Origin: Pseudarthrobacter sp. NIBRBAC000502772
GTDB lineage: Bacteria > Actinomycetota > Actinomycetes > Actinomycetales > Micrococcaceae
DNA length: 64,000 bases
Assembly: GCF_006517235.1 (NCBI RefSeq)
Contig: NZ_CP041188.1
Span: 1,364,001 to 1,428,000 of the forward strand
Reading direction: 5' to 3'
Shown here in pieces: positions 8,420 to 16,943 of this stretch. The notes under the pieces were generated by a model that saw nothing but the letters and a program-made list of their open reading frames with translations, did no database searches and was not told where the DNA came from. The position numbers and the translations under genes are program-made. Within the stretch, counting starts at the first letter, position 1; each line of letters opens with the position of its first letter.

Positions 8420-9754
8420 ATGTCCACCTTCAAATCCCTGCACATCCTCAACTACCGGATCTGGTTCCTCGGCGCACTGGTTTCCAACATCGGAACCTGG
8501 ATGCAGCGGACGGCCCAGGACTGGCTGGTGTTTGACCACCTCACCGATCACGACGCCGGGGCCATGGGGATCACCATGGCGCTGCAGCTGGGGCCGCAGC
8601 TCTTCCTGGCGCCGGTTGCCGGCCTCGTGGCGGACCGGTACAGCCGCCGGCAGCTGCTCATCATCACCCAGTCAATGATGGCCCTTCTGAGCACCGGCCT
8701 GGGCATCCTCGTGGTGGTCGGCGCCGGCCAGCTGTGGCACGTCTACGGCTTCGCCCTGCTGCTGGGCATGGTCTCCGCCCTCGACGCCCCGGTACGGCAG
8801 ACCTTTGTTTCTGAACTGGTGCGGGACGACTACCTGCCCAACGCCGTGGCCCTGAACAGCGCCTCCTTCAATGTCGCCCGGATGATCGGGCCCGCCGTGG
8901 CCGGCGTCCTCACCGTAGCGGTAGGTCCCGGCTGGGTGTTCCTGATCAACACCTTCACGTTCCTGGCCATGCTCCTGAGCCTGTGGAAGATTCCGACGGC
9001 GTCACTGCGCCAGCTTCCCCGGGCGGCTCCGGGCAAGGGCCGCATCCGGGAGGGGCTGCGCTATGTGCGGTTCCGGCCCGACATTGTGGTGGTCCTGGTG
9101 GCCGTGTTCATCGTGGGAACACTCGGCCTTAACTTCGTTCTGTTCATCGCCGCGATGGTGGGCACGGAATTCGGGCTGGACGCCAGCGCCTTTGGGCTCA
9201 TGAATTCCATCATGGCCATCGGTTCCGTGGCGGGCGCGCTGCTCTCCGCCGGCCGCGGCAAACCCCGTTTGCGGATGATCTTCGGCGCGGCGGCTGCCTT
9301 TGGGGTGACCTCGGGACTGGCCGCGCTTGCCCCGGACTACTTCTGGTTCGGCGTGGCGCTGGTGCCCGTGGGCCTGTTCGCAATCACCATGATGACCAGT
9401 GCCAACGGCTACGTCCAGACCACCACCGATCCCGTCATGCGGGGCAGGGTCATGGCCCTGTACATGGCCATCTTTATGGGCGGCACACCCATCGGCGCGC
9501 CGTTGGTGGGATGGGTGGCCAACGTCGCCGGCCCCCGGTGGTCACTTTCCGTTGCGGCCGCCTCCGGGATCATCGCCGCCGTGATCGGAATGATATGGAT
9601 CATCCGCGCCCAGCGGCTCCGGCTCACCTTCAACCGGCGCGCCCGTGGCCTGCGCTACTTCGGCGTCGTCTCCCACCTGGGCGTCCAACAACCGGGGGAC
9701 AACGTCAACGGCGCCGCCCCGGACGAAAACCCGGACGACGCCGTCGGACGCTGA
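8420..9754 (+). CDS. MFS exporter (EntS/DHA3-like)
   Basis: A 444-residue major facilitator protein with about 12 membrane segments. The N-terminus NYRIWFLGALVSNIGTWMQ, followed by DWLVF, and the loop ADRYSRRQLLI are typical of the EntS/MFS_3 group of exporters, which move siderophores or drugs out of the cell. The substrate cannot be assigned. An AGAAGG ribosome site precedes the ATG. The gene is the third of the cold-shock/DUF3027 transcript unit and faces serC, with a long palindrome at the junction (9777-9829). The C-terminal 50 residues are hydrophilic. Confidence 0.88.
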   Translation: MSTFKSLHILNYRIWFLGALVSNIGTWMQRTAQDWLVFDHLTDHDAGAMGITMALQLGPQLFLAPVAGLVADRYSRRQLLIITQSMMALLSTGLGILVVVGAGQLWHVYGFALLLGMVSALDAPVRQTFVSELVRDDYLPNAVALNSASFNVARMIGPAVAGVLTVAVGPGWVFLINTFTFLAMLLSLWKIPTASLRQLPRAAPGKGRIREGLRYVRFRPDIVVVLVAVFIVGTLGLNFVLFIAAMVGTEFGLDASAFGLMNSIMAIGSVAGALLSAGRGKPRLRMIFGAAAAFGVTSGLAALAPDYFWFGVALVPVGLFAITMMTSANGYVQTTTDPVMRGRVMALYMAIFMGGTPIGAPLVGWVANVAGPRWSLSVAAASGIIAAVIGMIWIIRAQRLRLTFNRRARGLRYFGVVSHLGVQQPGDNVNGAAPDENPDDAVGR

Positions 9755-9776
9755 CAAGTGGCCTCACCACAAGACA

Positions 9777-9829
9777 GCGCGAACGGACACTTGGGCCCCG
9801 GTTCCTGGGCCCCAAGTGTCCGTTCGCGC
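9777..9829. terminator. Long palindrome between convergent genes (probable bidirectional terminator)
   Basis: Arms 9777-9795 and 9811-9829 are perfect 19-bp reverse complements (GCGCGAACGGACACTTGGG), with a further CCC/GGG pair inside the loop. There is no clear T-run. It lies between the stop codons of the exporter (+) and serC (-). Confidence 0.65.
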
Positions 9830-9836
9830 GGGTACG

Positions 9837-11135
<1,299 letters not shown>

Positions 11136-11244
11136 TTATCCAGACAAATTCAAAATAGGCTAAGCTTTTTAGCGGACCTCGCCGCTGAGCGGGACGCGAT
11201 ACGGTGGGACAACGCAAGGTACTGCGCTCGAGGAGCTGAGCTGG

Positions 11245-11940
11245 ATGACGGATCTGATCGATACTACGGAGATGTATCTTCGGACCATTTTGGAGCTTGA
11301 AGAAGAGAACATCGTTGCTCTTCGCGCACGCATCGCCGAACGGCTGCGGCATTCCGGACCCACGGTGTCCCAAACCATCGGCCGGATGGAACGCGACGGA
11401 CTGGTCGTGGTCTCCGGAGACCGCCACCTGGAGCTCACGGAAGCCGGGCGGAAACGCGCTACGGAAGTGATGCGCAAGCACAGGCTCGCGGAACGGCTCC
11501 TGGCGGATGTGATTGGCCTGGACTGGGCCTATGTCCACGATGAAGCGTGCCGCTGGGAGCATGTGATGAGCGAACGTGTAGAGCAGCGCATCTACGAATT
11601 GCTCAACCACCCCACCGAGTCTCCGTACGGCAACCCCATCCCCGGGCTGGCCGCCCTGGGCGGGCCGGCGCCCGCGCTCCCAGACGCCGGTGTGATTAAT
11701 CTCCTGGATGCGATGCAGGGCTACGGGCCAGCGTCGAACGTGACAGTCAGCCGGCTGGCTGAGCCCATCCAGGTGGAACCTGAGCTGCTGGTCCAGTTGG
11801 ATGAAGGCGGGATCAGGCCCGGTGCCACGGTGTCCCTGGAGCGCGTAGGGGAGTACATTTCGGTGCGCGTTCCGGGAATCGAAGGGGCGCTCGAGCTGCC
11901 CCCGGAAGTGGCATCCCACGTCTTCGTTTCCGTCAGCTGA
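11245..11940 (+). CDS. Metal-dependent repressor of the DtxR/IdeR family
   Basis: A 231-residue regulator, the usual IdeR length. An N-terminal helix-turn-helix (about 24-50, GPTVSQTIGRMERDGLV) is followed by the metal-binding dimerisation domain (about 75-140, with HRLAERLL, DEACRWEHVMSE and HP-TESPYGNPIPG) and an SH3-like C-terminal domain (about 155-228). Family members bind Fe2+ or Mn2+ and repress uptake genes when metal is plentiful. The motif set favours the iron-type DtxR/IdeR over MntR, but the metal is not proven. GAGGAG lies upstream of the ATG. A TAGGCT hexamer near 11156 could be the -10 box. Confidence 0.9.
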   Translation: MTDLIDTTEMYLRTILELEEENIVALRARIAERLRHSGPTVSQTIGRMERDGLVVVSGDRHLELTEAGRKRATEVMRKHRLAERLLADVIGLDWAYVHDEACRWEHVMSERVEQRIYELLNHPTESPYGNPIPGLAALGGPAPALPDAGVINLLDAMQGYGPASNVTVSRLAEPIQVEPELLVQLDEGGIRPGATVSLERVGEYISVRVPGIEGALELPPEVASHVFVSVS

Positions 11941-12001
11941 CGGGAAGGCGGTCCGCCGTGTGGGGCCGTTCCATAGCGCAGCGACGCAAGGTTCCGCAAA
12001 G

Positions 12002-12040
12002 GTAACGGAATTGTTACTGTCCAAGTTAATCACCTATAGT
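12002..12040 (+). promoter_or_regulatory. Promoter with GTnAC direct repeat, before riboswitch 1
   Basis: Half-sites GTAACG (12002-12007) and GTTACT (12013-12018) are 11 bp apart, one helical turn. The second occupies the -35 position, and 16 bp later comes TATAGT (12035-12040), a good -10 box. The predicted transcription start is near 12047, just before the riboswitch. OmpR-family regulators such as MtrA bind direct repeats of this type; which regulator acts here is inferred. Confidence 0.6.
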
Positions 12041-12083
12041 TGAAACTCAGCGTCGATACAAAAGCGTTACCTGATCCGGAGCC

Positions 12084-12303
12084 GAGCTCTGCCAGCGGAT
12101 CAGGTGCATCAGTCACCAACTGGCAGAGGCGGGGGAACCACAACCGGCAGTCGTAAGACTGCCTTGGGGTTAAGTCCGTCAGCAGCAAGCCTCTTCCAGC
12201 GAAGGATCCTCACGGGATATCTCTGCGCCAAAGTGCTTGTCACGGCGGACCGGGTCTTTGAACTCTCTGACCCGAATCCGACAGCTAACTTCGCAGGCTA
12301 CCC
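12084..12303 (+). ncRNA. c-di-AMP riboswitch (ydaO/yuaA class), copy 1
   Basis: The 377-bp gap before the M23 peptidase gene contains the conserved blocks of the ydaO-type riboswitch in order: GGCGGGGGAACC (12128-12139), TTGGGGTTAAGTCC (about 12164-12177) and CCGAATCCGACAGCTAAC followed by CGCAGGC (12272-12298). It ends about 10 nt before the ribosome-binding site. In actinobacteria this class precedes wall hydrolase and resuscitation factor genes and turns expression down when c-di-AMP is high. Edges are approximate. Confidence 0.9.
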
Positions 12304-12317
12304 AGAGAGGAACATTC

Positions 12318-13142
12318 TTGACCACGCAATACTCCAGGGGCCGCCGTCGCGCGGTGGGTCCCGCCTCGGCGCCCAGAGTGGCCGAGGATTTCAGCGCGGA
12401 GAGGCCCCGCGACCCACAGCGGGAAGCCCGCCGCCGCCGGGGACCCTTCCGGCAGATGACGGATTTCGCCGCCGCCAGTGGCCTCGGCCAGAAGGCCGGC
12501 ATCGCCTTGGCAGCAACAGGCCTTGCTCTCACTGTGACGGTTCCTGTGACCGGCCCCGTGATGGCCACTCCGGCACCCGGCCAGGCTGCATTAGCCGTTT
12601 CCGCTGCTCCGCAGCCCGAAGTGACCGCCGAAGCCGCCGCCCAAATTGATTTCAGCCGCTCGTCCGTGGTGACCCAGGGTGATCCCGACGGCAAGCTGAA
12701 GCAGCTGTTGAGCGCCCAGTCCGCGGGATCCATTACCCGCGCCGCCTCTGCCGGAAGCCTTGGCTCGCCGCTGGCCCAGCTGGTTACGGCCTCACCCTTC
12801 GGGTTCCGGGTCAGTCCCATCACCGGCGGCTCCGGCGACTTCCACCGCGGCCAGGACTACGTGGCACAGTGCGGAACCTCCGTCATGGCCGCTGCCAGCG
12901 GCACCGTGACCTTCGTTGGCTGGCACCAGTACGGCGGTGGCAACCGCGTGGTGGTGGATCACGGCAATGGCCTTGAAACCACCTACAACCACCTCTCCTC
13001 CGCCAGCGTCAAGGTAGGCCAGACGGTCAGCCGCGGCGACGTGGTTGCCCTCAGCGGCACCACGGGCGCGTCTACGGGCTGCCACCTCCACTTCGAGGTT
13101 CAGATCAATGGCGAAGTCGTCGACCCCACCGGCTGGCTCTGA
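12318..13142 (+). CDS. Secreted M23 metallopeptidase (LytM-type wall hydrolase)
   Basis: A 274-residue exported protein. A long basic, Arg-rich N-terminus leads to a hydrophobic signal segment (about 56-80, AGIALAATGLALTVTVPV). A low-complexity linker follows, then a zinc peptidase domain (about 155-274). Zinc ligands are visible as H176 and D180 (FHRGQDY) and H258 (HLHF, catalytic H256). M23 enzymes cleave peptide cross-links in peptidoglycan. The TTG at 12318 was chosen because AGAGAGGAAC lies 6-7 nt upstream; no ATG fits. Expression is probably set by the riboswitch and direct-repeat promoter upstream. Confidence 0.9.
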   Translation: MTTQYSRGRRRAVGPASAPRVAEDFSAERPRDPQREARRRRGPFRQMTDFAAASGLGQKAGIALAATGLALTVTVPVTGPVMATPAPGQAALAVSAAPQPEVTAEAAAQIDFSRSSVVTQGDPDGKLKQLLSAQSAGSITRAASAGSLGSPLAQLVTASPFGFRVSPITGGSGDFHRGQDYVAQCGTSVMAAASGTVTFVGWHQYGGGNRVVVDHGNGLETTYNHLSSASVKVGQTVSRGDVVALSGTTGASTGCHLHFEVQINGEVVDPTGWL

Positions 13143-13181
13143 CCCAAATGATGGCCAACTCTCGAATCGTAGCAACATGCC

Positions 13182-13221
13182 GTGACCTGAATGTGACATT
13201 GGCTCGGAACTCCTGTAACGT
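13182..13221 (+). promoter_or_regulatory. Promoter with GTnAC direct repeat, before riboswitch 2
   Basis: GTGACC (13182-13187) and GTGACA (13193-13198) are 11 bp apart. The second acts as the -35 box, and TAACGT (13216-13221) follows after 17 bp as the -10 box. This copies the layout before riboswitch 1. A GTCAACTT/AAGTTGAC hairpin (about 13231-13251) lies between this promoter and the riboswitch. Confidence 0.6.
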
Positions 13222-13269
13222 CTAAAGCGCGTCAACTTTTCCGAAGTTGACGTTCTTGAGTGGATTGCC

Positions 13270-13443
13270 TAGCTCTGCCACCGCTCAAGGTCCGTTCGCA
13301 TGACATCGTCTGGCAGGGGCGGGGGAACCAATTTTGGTCTTCGATTCTGAAGGCCTTGGGGTTAAGTCGCAAAGCTTCCACTGTGAAGCAGCGCGGCCGG
13401 GTGACTCCCATCCGAATCCGACAGCTCACCTCGCAGGCATTGG
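13270..13443 (+). ncRNA. c-di-AMP riboswitch (ydaO/yuaA class), copy 2
   Basis: The 315-bp gap before the first NlpC/P60 gene repeats the conserved blocks of copy 1: AGCTCTGCCA (13271-13280), GGCGGGGGAACC (about 13318-13329), TTGGGGTTAAGTC (about 13355-13368) and CCGAATCCGACAGCTCAC then CGCAGGC (13412-13438). The linker stems differ in sequence from copy 1, as expected of a maintained structure rather than a recent duplication. Confidence 0.9.
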
Positions 13444-13457
13444 GAGAGGCTACCTTC

Positions 13458-14198
13458 GTGTCTTCACGCCATACTTCTGCGCGTCACCGCGCACAACCGG
13501 TTCGCACTAACCCCTTGGGCTCCGTGTCCAAGGCCGTCAGTGCCAATGCCGGGACCGTAGGTCGCCAGGCTGCTGTTATCGCAGCTGCATCAGGTCTGAT
13601 CCTGAGCATGGGGCTTCCGGCCAACGCCGCGGATTCCACCGCCGGCGTTTCCGCCTCTACCGAGTCCGGTTCTGCGCAGACGGCACTTGCCGTCACTGCC
13701 GCGCCCACGGCTACCGTTTCCTTCGAACGCCCCGTCATCAAGACGACGCCGGCGCCGAAGGTTGAGAGGGTCCGCGCGCAGTCCACGGCTTCCGAAACCG
13801 GGGCTCAGGGTGCTGCCGCAACCGAGGCCGCGGCCTCCAAGCTCGCTGACACTGTCTCCTCTGCTGCTGCTTCGGGTCTGGCAGCACTTGCCTACACCGG
13901 TATCGGTCACCCCTACCTCTGGGGCGGCACCACTCCCAACGGCTGGGACTGCTCCGGCTTCACGCAGTGGGTCTACGCCCAGGCCGGCATCAGCATTCCC
14001 CGCACCAATGCCTGGACGGCCATGCGGCCCACCGCCACACCGGCTCCCGGTGACCTGGTCATGCAGAATGGCGGCGCCCACGTTGGCATTTACGTCGGCA
14101 ACGGCATGATGATCAGCGCACTGAACCCGTCACAGGGCACGCTGCTCCACTCCGTGGCATCCACGGGCGGCGGATCCTTCTTCACGCTGGCCCCGTAG
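13458..14198 (+). CDS. Secreted NlpC/P60 peptidoglycan hydrolase
   Basis: A 246-residue exported protein with a long N-region, a signal segment (GRQAAVIAAASGLILSMG, about 35-52), an Ala/Ser/Thr-rich linker and a C-terminal NlpC/P60 domain (about 140-246). The catalytic cysteine is C165 in GWDCSGF and the histidine is H208 in GGAHVGIYVG; LWGGTTPNGWDCSG is typical of gamma-D-glutamyl-diaminopimelate endopeptidases. The GTG at 13458 follows GGGAGAGG. It sits directly behind the second c-di-AMP riboswitch and shares its export region with the next gene, so the two are paralogues. Confidence 0.9.
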   Translation: MSSRHTSARHRAQPVRTNPLGSVSKAVSANAGTVGRQAAVIAAASGLILSMGLPANAADSTAGVSASTESGSAQTALAVTAAPTATVSFERPVIKTTPAPKVERVRAQSTASETGAQGAAATEAAASKLADTVSSAAASGLAALAYTGIGHPYLWGGTTPNGWDCSGFTQWVYAQAGISIPRTNAWTAMRPTATPAPGDLVMQNGGAHVGIYVGNGMMISALNPSQGTLLHSVASTGGGSFFTLAP

Positions 14199-14369
14199 TT
14201 CCTGCAATCCGGCAGTTCCTGAAGCCCTGTGCTGCCGGAACCGATTCTTCGCTGGAAACTTTTCGCTAAATCCCCGTTCGGGATGTGCCGGCGTACCCCC
14301 AAGATGCCGGCGCCTCCAACGCCCTTGGACTGCCTACGCGGTCCTGAGGAAAACGAAAGAGAGAAATTA

Positions 14370-15116
14370 ATGACTACACGTGCAACTGTTGCACGGCACC
14401 GCGCCGAGGTCACCAAGACCAACTCGCTGGCTGTCATTGCCAAGGCCGTCGGCGACAACGCCGGCGGCATGGGCCGCCAGGCTGCGGTTATCGCTGCTGC
14501 TTCCGGCCTTGTCCTGACCAGTGGTATCGCCGCGAACGCGGCAGACACCGGAGTCCAGCACGAAGGTGCTTCCGCTTCGAACCTTGAGGCTGAGGTTTCC
14601 GCTCCGGCCATCATTTCCGCTGCTTCCACCATTGCCATTTCCTACGAGAAGCCGGCCGTGACCACCACGCCCGCTCCGGTTGAGGCTCCCGAGCCGGTTG
14701 TCGAAGCTCCGGCTCCGGCCAAGGCCGCGGCAACCATCACGGTAGCGTCGGCCACTCCGGCTGCTCCCTCGGCTCCGGTCGCCGCCAGCGGCAAGGGTGC
14801 TGCCATCCTGTCCGCTGCTTACGCACAGCTCGGCGTCAGCCAGGACTGCACCATGCTGGTGACCAACGCCCTGGCCGCCGTGGGCATCAACTACCACGGC
14901 TGGCCCGCCGGCTACCTGTCCCTGGGTAAGACCGTGAGCGCCGCCGAGGCCCAGCCCGGCGATCTGATCTACTACGCCGACGGCGGCGCGGGCATGGCCC
15001 ACATCGCCGTATACGCCGGCAACGGTCAGGCAGTCCACGGCGGTTACAACGGCAACCAGACCGTTGTATTCAGCGCCAATGTTGGCTCAGGACCGGTCTT
15101 CATCCGCGTGTCCTAG
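14370..15116 (+). CDS. Secreted NlpC/P60-like protein, divergent active site
   Basis: A 248-residue paralogue of the preceding gene. The first 55 residues are nearly the same (GRQAAVIAAASGL). A Pro/Ala-rich linker (about 90-135) follows, then an NlpC/P60-like domain (about 140-248). C160 sits in SQDCTML rather than the usual DCSG, and H211 is in MAHIAVY, so the Cys-His pair remains but the surroundings differ. The ATG at 14370 follows GAGAGAAA. The 171-bp gap before it has a CCGGCAG/CTGCCGG hairpin (about 14210-14242, probable terminator of the previous gene) but none of the riboswitch blocks. A strong terminator follows. Confidence 0.85.
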   Translation: MTTRATVARHRAEVTKTNSLAVIAKAVGDNAGGMGRQAAVIAAASGLVLTSGIAANAADTGVQHEGASASNLEAEVSAPAIISAASTIAISYEKPAVTTTPAPVEAPEPVVEAPAPAKAAATITVASATPAAPSAPVAASGKGAAILSAAYAQLGVSQDCTMLVTNALAAVGINYHGWPAGYLSLGKTVSAAEAQPGDLIYYADGGAGMAHIAVYAGNGQAVHGGYNGNQTVVFSANVGSGPVFIRVS

Positions 15117-15133
15117 CAGCAGCTTCAGTGTTC

Positions 15134-15165
15134 AAAGGACCCCCGCCTCACGGCGGGGGTCCTTT
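15134..15165 (+). terminator. Intrinsic terminator after the NlpC/P60 gene
   Basis: A perfect 14-bp stem (AAAGGACCCCCGCC) with a 4-nt loop begins 17 nt after the stop codon at 15116. It ends in CCTTTG rather than a long T-run, which is common in high-GC actinobacteria. Confidence 0.85.
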
Positions 15166-15352
15166 GCTGTCTCCGGCCTGTCGTACCGATCCGGACAGCC
15201 GCCCAGGCCCGACACGTGACCCCGGTTACTTCCGGGATTAGCTGATCCCGGGATTCTTTGTTTACTCTTGTGGTGTCGATCCATAGCCCGGATATGCCGG
15301 GGGCAGCCGGCCCTCGTGCCCCTGACGGGTGCGGCCACAAAGAGGTACGTGC

Positions 15353-15853
15353 ATGCGCACTCTCGTTCTGAATGCTGGATATGAACCGCTGGCGGTAGTC
15401 ACCTTCCGCCGGGCGCTGGTGCTTGTGCTCACGGGCAAGGCCAGTGTTATTGCCGAGGGCGATGACCCTGTGGTGGGGCCTCAGGAGATTTTGGGCCGCC
15501 CGTCCGTGATTCTCCTGAACCGCTACATCCGCCCCAGATACAACCAGGGCACCGCTGTCAGCCGCCGCGGCGTCCTGCGGCGGGACGGACACCGCTGCGC
15601 GTATTGCGGCAAAGGGGCCCACACCATCGACCATGTGCAGCCCAAGTCGCGTGGCGGCGCCGACTCCTGGGAGAACCTGGTGGCCGCGTGCCTCCGCTGC
15701 AATAACACCAAGGGCGATCACACCCCGGCTGAAATGGGCTGGAAGCTCAGGTTTGATCCGGAACCGCCGCATGGCACCATCTGGCAGATCAAGGAACTTG
15801 AGAAGCCCACGCCGGACTGGGATCCGTTCCTGCTGCCTGAGCGGGCTGCCTGA
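15353..15853 (+). CDS. HNH endonuclease (McrA-like)
   Basis: A 166-residue HNH nuclease. The N-terminal half (MRTLVLNAGYEPLAVVTF) is typical of a widespread housekeeping HNH family in actinobacteria. The nuclease core has a zinc-binding CAYC, then TIDHVQPKSRGGADSWENL and CLRCNNTKG, giving the two CxxC pairs and the H-N-H residues. Its substrate is unknown; the family is not usually part of a restriction cassette, and no methyltransferase is nearby. The ATG at 15353 follows GAGG at 8 nt. The 236-bp upstream gap contains the terminator of the previous gene and a GGGAT/ATCCC stem. Confidence 0.88.
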   Translation: MRTLVLNAGYEPLAVVTFRRALVLVLTGKASVIAEGDDPVVGPQEILGRPSVILLNRYIRPRYNQGTAVSRRGVLRRDGHRCAYCGKGAHTIDHVQPKSRGGADSWENLVAACLRCNNTKGDHTPAEMGWKLRFDPEPPHGTIWQIKELEKPTPDWDPFLLPERAA

Positions 15854-15933
15854 GCGGGCCGCCTTGTTCCGGGCTGCCTTGTTCCGGTCCGCGCGGTAGT
15901 TCCAGCCCGGCGCAGTATTCCAGCCTGCGCGGT

Positions 15934-15939
15934 TAAGCT
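15934..15939 (+). promoter_or_regulatory. Candidate -10 box of a leaderless promoter (mobA)
   Basis: TAAGCT ends 6 nt before the GTG at 15946. GGGAGG lies between them but is too close to the start to serve as a ribosome site, so a leaderless mRNA is more likely. Confidence 0.5.
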
Positions 15940-15945
15940 GGGAGG

Positions 15946-16653
15946 GTGGACGCTGACCCCCTCGACTTCGATGCCGTCATCCTCGCCGGCGGCCGTTCGT
16001 CGCGGCTCGGTGGCGTGCCCAAGCAGAGTCTGACGTACGACGGCGACTCCCTGCTGCGTCGCTCCGCCGCCGCTGCGAGGGGAGCCCGGGCCGCCGTCGT
16101 GGTTGGTCCGGACACCGGGGAGGTGCCGGCCGGCGAAATCCCTGGATTTCTCCGTTGCCGCGAAGAACCCCCCTTTAGCGGTCCCGCGGCCGCCATTGCG
16201 GCCGGGCTTGCGGCCCTGTCCGCGGCGGGTGGCAGCCGCCCCAGGCTGACGCTGGTGCTGGCCTGCGACATGCCCAACGTGGGGCAGGCGGTGGCGGCGC
16301 TGAAGGCTGCGTTGCGTGCGCGAGGACCCGCTGCCGGAGCGCCCGCGGGCTTGGCACCGGACGGCGTGGTGGCCGTCTCGGAGGAAGGCCGCCGTCAGCC
16401 GCTGGTCGGTTTTTATAGCACGGCCGCGCTACAACGTTCCGTGGCGGAACTGGAAAGCACAGGACGCTTAATCAACGGTTCGGTGAGGGCACTCCTTGCT
16501 AGTCTGGACGTGCAGCTTGTCGCCGTTCCGGCTGGCTCCACGGCAGACGTGGACACCTGGGACGATGCCGCCGCACTTGGAGTGGCCGGTCCGGATCCCC
16601 TAGCCGGGTTCCGGGGCAACACTGCCGCAGACGATTTGGGAGGCAGAGCGTGA
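15946..16653 (+). CDS. mobA: Molybdenum cofactor guanylyltransferase (MobA-like)
   Basis: A 235-residue nucleotidyltransferase. The N-terminal LAGGRSSRLGGVPK (13-26) is the nucleotide-binding signature, EPPFSGPAAAIAAGL matches the second conserved block, and ACDMP supplies the metal-binding Asp. MobA attaches GMP to molybdopterin to make the bis-MGD cofactor of formate dehydrogenase and nitrate reductase. The next genes (moeA, fdhD) belong to the same pathway, which supports MobA over other sugar nucleotidyltransferases. The GTG start is inferred to be leaderless. The stop overlaps the next start (GTGA). Confidence 0.85.
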   Translation: MDADPLDFDAVILAGGRSSRLGGVPKQSLTYDGDSLLRRSAAAARGARAAVVVGPDTGEVPAGEIPGFLRCREEPPFSGPAAAIAAGLAALSAAGGSRPRLTLVLACDMPNVGQAVAALKAALRARGPAAGAPAGLAPDGVVAVSEEGRRQPLVGFYSTAALQRSVAELESTGRLINGSVRALLASLDVQLVAVPAGSTADVDTWDDAAALGVAGPDPLAGFRGNTAADDLGGRA

Positions 16654-16943
16654 AAAGCCAGGAAGAGACGCTGGAAGAATGGTGCAGGTCCTTGCTCCAG
16701 GCGTATGAACTGGAGGACGTCCAGATCGACGTCAACACCATCCTGTCGCTGGCCGGCGTGGCAGCCCACTCAGTGGTCCGCCCCGCCGCCCCGCTCACCA
16801 CCTTTATTGCCGGTTTCGCCGCCGGCCTGGCTGCGGGAGCAGGGCAGGCCACCAACGCCGCCGCCATGACCGCTGCCATGGACCGTGCCCGCACCCTGGC
16901 TGCTGACTATGACGCCGAATCCGCCGGGACCCCCGTCGAATGA
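16650..16943 (+). CDS. DUF6457-type small protein in the molybdenum cofactor operon
   Basis: A 97-residue, mostly helical protein with TLEEWCRSLLQAYEL near the N-terminus and a glycine/alanine-rich middle helix (FIAGFAAGLAAGAG). The family, of unknown function, is found in actinobacteria beside mobA/moeA. It starts at a GTG whose last two bases begin the mobA stop (4-nt overlap), a sign of translational coupling. A role in molybdenum cofactor synthesis is inferred from position only. Confidence 0.75.
   Translation: MKSQEETLEEWCRSLLQAYELEDVQIDVNTILSLAGVAAHSVVRPAAPLTTFIAGFAAGLAAGAGQATNAAAMTAAMDRARTLAADYDAESAGTPVE

Noticed and set aside
11150..11172. Possible DtxR box before the IdeR-type gene (TAGGCTAAGCT)
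   Set aside because: Only the left half fits the 19-bp consensus; too weak to call an autoregulatory site.
14200..14369. A third c-di-AMP riboswitch before the second NlpC/P60 gene
   Set aside because: None of the conserved blocks is present; only two short hairpins.
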